Shown: positions 56,625 through 64,000 of the stretch, one piece after another
How the letters are laid out: the number at the start of each line of letters is the position of its first letter
How positions within the stretch are numbered: the first letter of the stretch is position 1
DNA from: Panorpa germanica
Taxonomy: Eukaryota; Arthropoda; Insecta; Mecoptera; Panorpidae
DNA: 64,000 nt
Reading direction: 5' to 3'
NCBI GenBank assembly: GCA_963678705.1
Contig: OY783210.1
Location: 17,919,331-17,983,330 of the forward strand
Translations under genes and position numbers: made by a program
The notes under the pieces: model-generated
What the model was told of the DNA's origin: nothing
The model's input: only the letters and a program-made list of their open reading frames with translations
Databases searched by the model: none

Positions 56625-59600
56625 CTGATATTTAAGTAGAATGAAACACATTTTTAATTGTAGTCTACATAAATAAATGGTTCTTACCTTACAATTTTCA
56701 TGATCATAGCTATAAACTGTAACGTACTTATACTGTTTAGTATATTGTGAAAGGTTTTTTGCTAAAGGTTTGCGTGCCACGTCAAACAAAATATCACAAT
56801 TTTATCCATAAATAAAGGAGTTTTTCACTGCTATTTTAAATCAAACTTATCAAGATCGACTTCACTCAGCACTCGCCTGATTTTATATAATGTTTCCGCC
56901 ACATTTTGTGAAAGAAAATAATGCTATATGATATATATACATATAAATAGTATAGGTGACTACTATAGGTAGACCTTATAAGTCTATGAACGATAGTAAC
57001 TAAAATGTAGTCGGTTCATTGTTGAGAAATGCTATAAAAATACTTAAAAAATACAGAAATACTGTAAATATACGATATAATAGGGTTGATATGAATTAAT
57101 TATATTCAATTACGTGCTTAATATTAATTAAGAATATTATATGAAATGAAATATGGATTTATAATCTACTTGTTGTGACTTATTGTGATATTAATATTAA
57201 ATTATGTATAAATTGTTGTTTCTTACACATTTTAAATACAAATAACGCTTATTATTAGTGCGCGTAAAGGTAGAGTAATGGACTCTAGCAGAAACTGTCC
57301 CAGATACGTTTCCCAATGTGTGACAAGACGTGGCAATGCCTTGACGTAATGTATGACACCTTATATAATTTTATTTATTAATTAATTCAAACTTGACAAT
57401 GAAGTGAGTCAATAGGATGCTTGACGCTGACTAATGTGTCTCCGGGTTTCATTTTCGGTGTTATATTTTTTTGGATTCTGGATGGGAACTTATAATCCCG
57501 CAGGAAGAAATCTGGAGACGTATATGAGGCCACAACACGACAATAACTATCAATTTATTTTAAATTTATGAATAAAAACAAAATTCTCGGAAACTTTATG
57601 ACGGTGTGCTTTACTTTAAATGCCGCTTACTGAAAATGTCGCCCTAGATCCAGGGCCAAGCAAAAAAGAACGCTACGCAAATTTGTTTCTAAAATCTGAA
57701 ATACTCCTGGAGTTGACGAAACAAATATTTAAATTATTTTAACAATTGCCCACAAAATAATTTCTTTAATGTTTATAGCGATAGTAAAACCATTTCAGAT
57801 TTTATTTTGTCGTAACCCATTATGTTGGAAATTGGTGAACCATAAATAGCATTTCCAAAAGTTAAAAGTCATAAATATTGTAATTTTAGGAAAGAGTGTT
57901 TACGCCAAATCGATTCATTTTTGTCGGCATGGCACTAATTTAAATGATGATTTATTTAATAGCTGACTTTACTTTTCTTTAAGAATAAATAATCTAAAAT
58001 GTCAATATGTTCTAAATTTTTATTTTAGGTACTTGTAGAAATTTATTATTATTTATTATATGTCTATATTTTCATATTTATTATTGATAATGTTTTTGCA
58101 ATAGGACTAACAGAAAATTATTATTATTTATTATTTACAAGGATGTCAAACATTTAAAAATAAAAGCACTATTTGGTTCACTCAGTATTTTGGTTTTACT
58201 CAGTGGCTAACATTTTTAATTTATAAATAAACTAGTAAATAATATTTTCAAAATATTCCATTACCCATATGTTGGATATTTCAAATTTAAAAAATAATTT
58301 TGCATGAATATCTTTTAGAATTCACTGACCGACACTCAAAGAACATTTCTTTGTGTTATTTTTCCAATTACCAACTTATTTCCCTACTTCTACATCCTGT
58401 TTATATATATTACATTTTTTTTGTCAACGACTGTCATGATACTTTACATTTTACAATTTAACAATCCATATCTGACGTTCCTGTTGTAAACATTATCTTT
58501 TTGCTACCCCTATATAATAATTTCATTGTTCACAAATAAAACTAAATATTTTTAAAACCAAATAACTTTCTGCTTTTCAACCCCCACAACGAAATAAAGC
58601 AATTACTTCAATGTCTTTCTGGTTACCCATCGTTTATGTATTGCTCTTGGAACATTTAGCCACTAGTCATTGTATTGTATCTTGGGATATGTACCGTTCG
58701 GAACAATATATGTATTGCAGATGTAGTTTGCTCACAAGTTAAATAACAATCTGTAGTAATATTTAGAAAGTGTCAATTTTCCTGATCTCAAAGTTTAACA
58801 CCATAAGCTAGATCTATTGTCATCTGTTAAATATATGTATTATTTTAATATAATTTATATTTTCATGTTGTGTATACTGCAGTTTTCGTAATTAATTCAA
58901 ATATATATTTTATATGTAGTTTTTTTTCTATAATCAAAGATTAATTCGTTTTTGCCATTAGTATTTGATCTGTAATATGTAAATTATTTGATGAGATCTC
59001 TCTCCTTGTGTGATACTTTCCGTCTGATAACTCAAGATCACTAATTATTAAAAAAAGACAGGTAAAGAAAAGTAAGCCGTCTAAATACGGTGTTTTCACT
59101 ATAGTTCATTAGTTTTTATATTTTAATTTGTTGATTTTATTTATATATTTTAGTTATAATTTTATACTGTTATTGATTTTATATTATGTATGTTTTATAA
59201 AAACTACATTAAATCGAATCGTTGTTATACCAACACCAGGAAAATCTTCCTATCTCTCTCCTTTTAAATGCCGAGGGGACAAAACATAGCATCACTATGT
59301 TCAACTTCATTTAACAGTGTCTTTCAATTGACAGTTTTAGTTTTTAGCAAGAGAAAATGCTGCAAAAAGCGGGAAAAAATAAAGTAAAGTAATTTTTTTT
59401 AAAGACTTCATCTATAATTATTATTATTCTATATTTTATCCATATTTTGAAGAAGACTTCAAATTTAATTTTAACGTGTTTCCCTAAACCGGATATCGGT
59501 GACATAACAATATTTATTTTCTTAATTATTATTACAATTAGCGCTGCCAAAAATGTATCATATATTTAATAGTTTATGGATAAGATTATTTATCGAAACG

Positions 59601-61214
59601 GAAATTTATTGCCTACTCTTTCACTTATATAATGCACACCAATAACTCTTTTTGCTTGCCTCTTGACTTAAAATACTGAACATATAAGGATGACTTTACT
59701 TTAATACCAGATAAAGAGAACATTTTCTGTCAACTATAATAATGGATACATTTTATTTTTGAACAAACTATACATCCTATAATTTCACAGTTTTAAACTT
59801 TAACCATTTTAACTGGTGGTATAAATGTCCTTGCATTTTCAAGAAGTAGTAAACCCAAAAATCTTACAGAAAGGTCATATTACTTTGGTGCTACTATAGA
59901 AAAGAGTAGTATAGCTACCATCTAAATCAACCGTGAATTAAACGTATTGTTGTTTTTTACGGATTTTATTTCTAAAACATTCCAAATACTTGACTGCGCT
60001 TCCATCGAACGTTGTATATCATTCATTAGTTTAAATCATTCTACTCTTTGGTATACCATGCAACCGCTCCATTGCACCATATCACCAAACATTTCTTTAC
60101 CTGAACATTTTCCTGGGGTACCTTCACCTTAATAAGTAACAGTAGCATACTTAAAGTCCTGTTATTATTTGATTGCGCTAATTTACTTTTGACTTTTTAA
60201 AATTTCCGTTCACCTTGTAGTTCCTCATGGGAAAATAACTGTATCACCAAATCATGATGGTTTTATAACTTTAAAAACATAAAACATAAAATATAACTAC
60301 CACAAAAAGCAATTATGATTTACCGACAATTACCAAGGTCTAATATTTTTATGATTTAAAAGTAACCAACACTTTTTCGAGTAATATTTTTTAATTTTTG
60401 TATAAAAAGTCATTTATTTATATATTTTAGTAAATAAATAACGTAACAGTCATAAAATATAAAACATTTTGGTCGAATTATGGTTTTAAAAAATGATTAC
60501 TTACCCCAATTAAAAAGAAAGTTTGTTTTATGGTGATATAATTTGTGGTAAAAGCCAAATGGTGCTGCTAAAAATATGGCAATCACTATTTTATTTTAAA
60601 ATCTGTTTGTTAAAACGTTTAATGCTATTACTAAGTTGAAATACTTTTTTAAAAAATTATCTATCATTATTTCCAATTGTATTTAAACCTTACAGCTCAA
60701 CATTTGCCAAAAATGTAACAGCTGGTGAAACAGTAAGTATATTTCTATGTTTCATATATAGGATTTATTTCGTATCCCTTTTATATTACTTAAGGGTTTA
60801 TTATAAGAGTAATGTATAAGAGAAAAGTATAAGAAAAGTTATTAAATACCTTTTCACAAGAAAAATAAAATTGAAATAATTTTTTGGTAGATATGACACT
60901 AATACTCGTACAAAATGTAATTAAGAGAAAAAACAAAAACGAAATTAAAATTCTACGAATTTTAAGAAATAAATGGTAATTAAGAGTAGAAAGAAATATG
61001 TTTTTAAAAATAGACCTCCAAAGTTGGAAGATAAGTCGTCACGGTTTTCTTAAGAAACCGATGTTAAAAGATGGATTTCTTAATAGCCCCCATACGGACG
61101 AAAATCAGTGACATATTTCGTTTAACAGTGGTCTAAAGCCTATCGATGTATTTTATTCATTTTGTTGTATGACAGGAACAATTTACGCTATGTAGGTTCT
61201 TCTTTCGTCAAAGA
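56625..61214. other. Non-coding stretch
   Basis: About 4.6 kb with no supported gene. GC-richer spots at 57270-57350 and 57430-57545 carry short open frames on opposite strands (see rejected list). At 57640-57660 an inverted CCCT...AGGG resembles transposon debris. Confidence 0.35.
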
Positions 61215-61345
61215 TTTTTGTGTTTTATTTAATTTAGAATATATTCTTAGAATTATGAATTTAGAATAATCATATTAATTATTGAATAAATAATTTAATT
61301 AAGAATTGATGTTGTCTCAAAATAGAATGATTTCTCAGTTCACAA
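61215..61345 (+). repeat. Dispersed repeat family G, copy 3
   Basis: TTTTATTTAATTTAGAATAT, AGAATTATGAATTTAGAATA and AAGAATTGATGTTG, followed by AAAATAGAATGA, in the order seen at 5810 and 43690. Confidence 0.48.
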
Positions 61346-61533
61346 ATATAATGGTTTTTTTTTAAATGGACGGAAGTTAGCTACTAGCAAGTATCTCTTC
61401 CTTCCACGTTAAAAGTAATATATTTTCAGGCCCGTATATCTAGTTTATTGGTACATCTAACATATAAACTCATTATTCTAAGTTGATTTTCTTAGTTTCT
61501 TTTGCAAATTAATATTCTAAATTAAATAAGAAG

Positions 61534-61580
61534 TATATATCTTTGATTAAGAAGAACAAGGCTACTCAAATTGCCCTTGT
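61534..61580 (+). repeat. Family H fragment, copy 2
   Basis: ATATCTTTGATTAAGAAGAA then CAAGGCTACTCAAATTGCC, aligned with 17361-17412. No coding potential is shared between the two. Confidence 0.35.
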
Positions 61581-62737
61581 AATAACAAGATGTGAATTTG
61601 ATCAGAAAAGTTAATCAAAAATTATGAAACTTATTATTCTGAGGTAAACCTTGACTTTAATAGTTTAATACAATCTTCTTGTAAATAGAATTTAAGATTA
61701 AAAATGTTTAAATAAAGAAAATAGTAAATATCAATCCACAAGCTGCTCATACTCGAGCTACACATTTCTGTATTCCCAAGCGAGTATTTCTTGATAAAGT
61801 AATTTAATACAATTATCTTATGAAACCTGGACTAAAGACCTCTACCGGAAGTGTACACACATTTGCTTACACAATTTAAAGTTTGTTGTTTCAAATCGAT
61901 AGTTTCATTTCATCCCATTCTCTAAAGTACTAATTATTTATATATACATATATACACACAAAGTTAGTAATTGTTGTTTTGTTTTTGTTTTTGTTTTACT
62001 TGTAACTTTTGTTTATTTTTCTTTTGTTTAATTTACTTTTAAACAAATTCACCTACAATTAAAACTCGCAATGAAAGATTTTATCATTGCGCAGGAAATA
62101 TCATTGACCGTGAGTTCTGGTAGTTAACATACTTTGAATTTAATTGTTTTACTCATTTTACGGTTCTATTTTATTACTTAAGACATTATTATATAAGAAA
62201 CATTCATGTTTCTACACTTAATAAATCTTAAAGGAAGTAAACAAAATTATAAACAATCAATTAAGTAAAGTCTATCAAAAAAATTTGATCTCAAATAGAA
62301 ATGCCATTCAAAAATTGTTTTAGGTAATTGTTTCTTTTCTTAATTGTTCATATATTTGTTACTGATAAATATTTTTGTAATCTTCCTGTTATCTAGAGAA
62401 AATATTTCTAATAATTTTAGCGTTCTCGAATTTTTCCTTGAGTTTCCCGGAAAATGCTCTATAAAATATCCGAAAAAGATAGAAAGTTGAAATTTTGTAT
62501 ATGTATTGATTTTGAAAATATTTCGAAATTTAGAAATATAAAAATTAGGGTGAAACAAAAGAGGTTGAGAATATCAGGGACCCAAGTAGTAAACTTTGGA
62601 AAAATTTTAATATCGTAGGGCAATTTATCTTTAATCACTTTTTTTTATCCATGCACAAATTTCTCACTGCTGCAAACGTATAACAAATATTCAGGCTTGT
62701 ATTCAAAGTCTAGGTTTTCTATCTCTGCCAAAGAATA
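61581..62737. other. Non-coding stretch
   Basis: No gene seen. The minus frame at 62340-62558 lies over a block containing TTTCCCGGAAAATGCTC, wording that suggests an old repeat rather than a gene. Confidence 0.35.
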
Positions 62738-62827
62738 TTATCTTTTAAAGTTTTCCACCGTGTGTTTACTTGTTCCTGCATGCGAAATAGCTTCTTGAAT
62801 AGCGATGACTTCAGATGTTAATATCTC
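62738..62827 (-). pseudogene. Possible LINE RNase H-domain scrap
   Basis: The minus-strand frame between a TGA at 62828 and TAA at 62738 reads EILTSEVIAIQEAISHAGTS. The T-[SA]-E-x-x-A-I-x-x-A-[IL] pattern is the second RNase H motif (catalytic E) found in non-LTR ORF2 proteins. Only this short piece survives, so the assignment is tentative. Confidence 0.28.
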
Positions 62828-62840
62828 TCAAACAAAATTA

Positions 62841-64000
62841 AAATTATAATGTTACTAAAACTTAATTAGAATATAATTTAAATTGACTTCATTCTGAATA
62901 AGCAAATTGAATAACTGAATATACCTACTAAACGTGCCTTTATGTATGTTTGTTCATAACAATACAGCCAATTCAATAAACTCATACTCATATCATACAG
63001 GTAACATGCAAAACAAAACAAGGCATGAGTCATATTTGTACTCATACACTTGGTCCCATTGACTAGGTAATAATGCTGTAACTGTATTTTACAAGCTATA
63101 AGTATTAGTTGATTAATAAATTACTTATGACTTCACTATTGTTATTGCTCTCACGTTCGCAAAGAAAATAATTATTAATTAGAAATTATCAATGACGAAT
63201 GCAACAAGCATTACGTTGGGGATATGGAACTGTGATAACCATGGAAGAATTTGCTGAGGTTAAATTAGTGAAATGTTTCAAGGTTGTATTTAAAGGGTTT
63301 AAATAAATATTAAACCTTGTGTAGAAATACCAAGGTTTAATATGGGTCAGACTAATTTCTAGACATTATTATTGGATATATCTGCTTAATAATAATTGTT
63401 TAGGATAAGGGTTAAATACATTTTTTTCCTTAATTCTACATACCTTCGGACGCCTATGTCATTCTAAAACATAGTCATTCTAAATATATTTCCGTTTATG
63501 GTAATGAAGCTGTTAAATTTAATAAATATCTAGAAACAAATGACTTTATTTTAACACATTGTTGACTAATGCCAATGCTTGTGGTTCATTATATCCTCTT
63601 CGTGTAGATATTGGTAATTAGCAGTTGCGAATTCCGAGGAAAATATTGCAACTCTATGTCAGAATTGAATAAACAAACAACAGCTTATATTATTAAAAGC
63701 ATAACATAATAATATAAACAAATATTAGTTCTATTTCATGGGCATGGGAACTAAGTGCCCATTTAGTTCTCTTTTTACGTAACTAAGAAGTGAATCATTT
63801 TGGTTTGGTTTGTTTATAGCTGCTTCATTCATGTTAAGTATCGATACTTACTGTTTTAATTTTAACCTTTAGTTGTATATTGAATGTACTTTTAGCGCGC
63901 ATGCGTCGTGAATGAGTAATACACTTTATTTAATATTAATTATTATAGTTATATAATATAAATAAAATATATTCAATATAATTATTCCTATTTCCCTATT
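62841..64000. other. Non-coding stretch to window end
   Basis: No gene supported. A 7-bp hairpin (ATGGGCA / TGCCCAT, 63738-63762) and a GCGCGCATGCGTCG motif near 63895 are the only local structures. Confidence 0.4.

Noticed and set aside
57240..57352. 37-codon minus frame reading HWETYLGQFLLESITLPLR
   Set aside because: Plausible composition, but there are no convincing splice sites at either end and it is too short alone.
57434..57571. 45-codon plus frame starting MCLRVSFSVLYFFGFW, signal-peptide-like
   Set aside because: Hydrophobic start comes from a T-rich run; no promoter or splice evidence, and the opposite strand is equally open nearby.
63738..63762. ATGGGCA/TGCCCAT hairpin as a terminator or microRNA precursor
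   Set aside because: A 7-bp stem is far too short for a pre-miRNA and no T-run follows.

Overview
This window looks like AT-rich insect (at least arthropod) nuclear DNA. I found no complete protein-coding gene, rRNA or tRNA, and nothing bacterial such as operons or ribosome-binding sites. The longest open frames (99 to 118 codons) are about what chance gives at this base composition. The insect reading rests on the dominant repeats: 3' ends of non-LTR retrotransposons with CCHC zinc-knuckle ends and AAAT-rich tails, a PIF/Harbinger-type MITE with a TTA duplication, foldback MITEs, hAT-like ends, and tRNA-Ser primer-binding sites typical of insect Gypsy elements. The layout fits long introns or intergenic DNA around developmental or neuronal genes, but no host gene could be named.

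Layout. 0-9 kb: mostly non-coding, with a candidate 34-nt microexon (2324-2357, +) and a clear 487-bp Harbinger-like MITE (2902-3388). 9-16 kb: a LINE 3' end (9450-9900), a frame-broken coding relic (11557-11876, -), a 296-bp TIR element (12110-12405), and a foldback element with an internal 63-bp tandem duplication (15322-15741). 16-27 kb: repeat copies carrying TGACGTCA, a LINE 3' end (19505-19835, -), a coding-like open frame (23038-23289, -), a second copy of the 12.1-kb TIR element (25526-25778), and regulatory-looking patches at 25.9-26.7 kb. 27-38 kb: quiet DNA, then two tRNA-Ser primer-binding sites (34265 and 36281), a dense GCATGC cluster (35371-35600), another LINE zinc-knuckle relic (37095-37300, -), and a possible start exon (37865-37938, -). 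38-64 kb: a foldback MITE (39136-39456), a well-supported 60-nt cassette-like exon (41107-41166, -), coding-like fragments at 43.2 and 50.1 kb (+), a terminal-exon candidate (56496-56624, -), a second copy of the 9.5-kb LINE (53455-53625, -), and scattered old repeats.

Two window-wide signals are not explained by any single feature: the heptamer ACTCGTA/TACGAGT occurs about 21 times, and the CRE palindrome TGACGTCA occurs six times, several inside one repeat family. Exon candidates lie on both strands, so if real they belong to more than one transcript. They were judged only from splice consensus, open frame and composition, and need RNA or comparative support.
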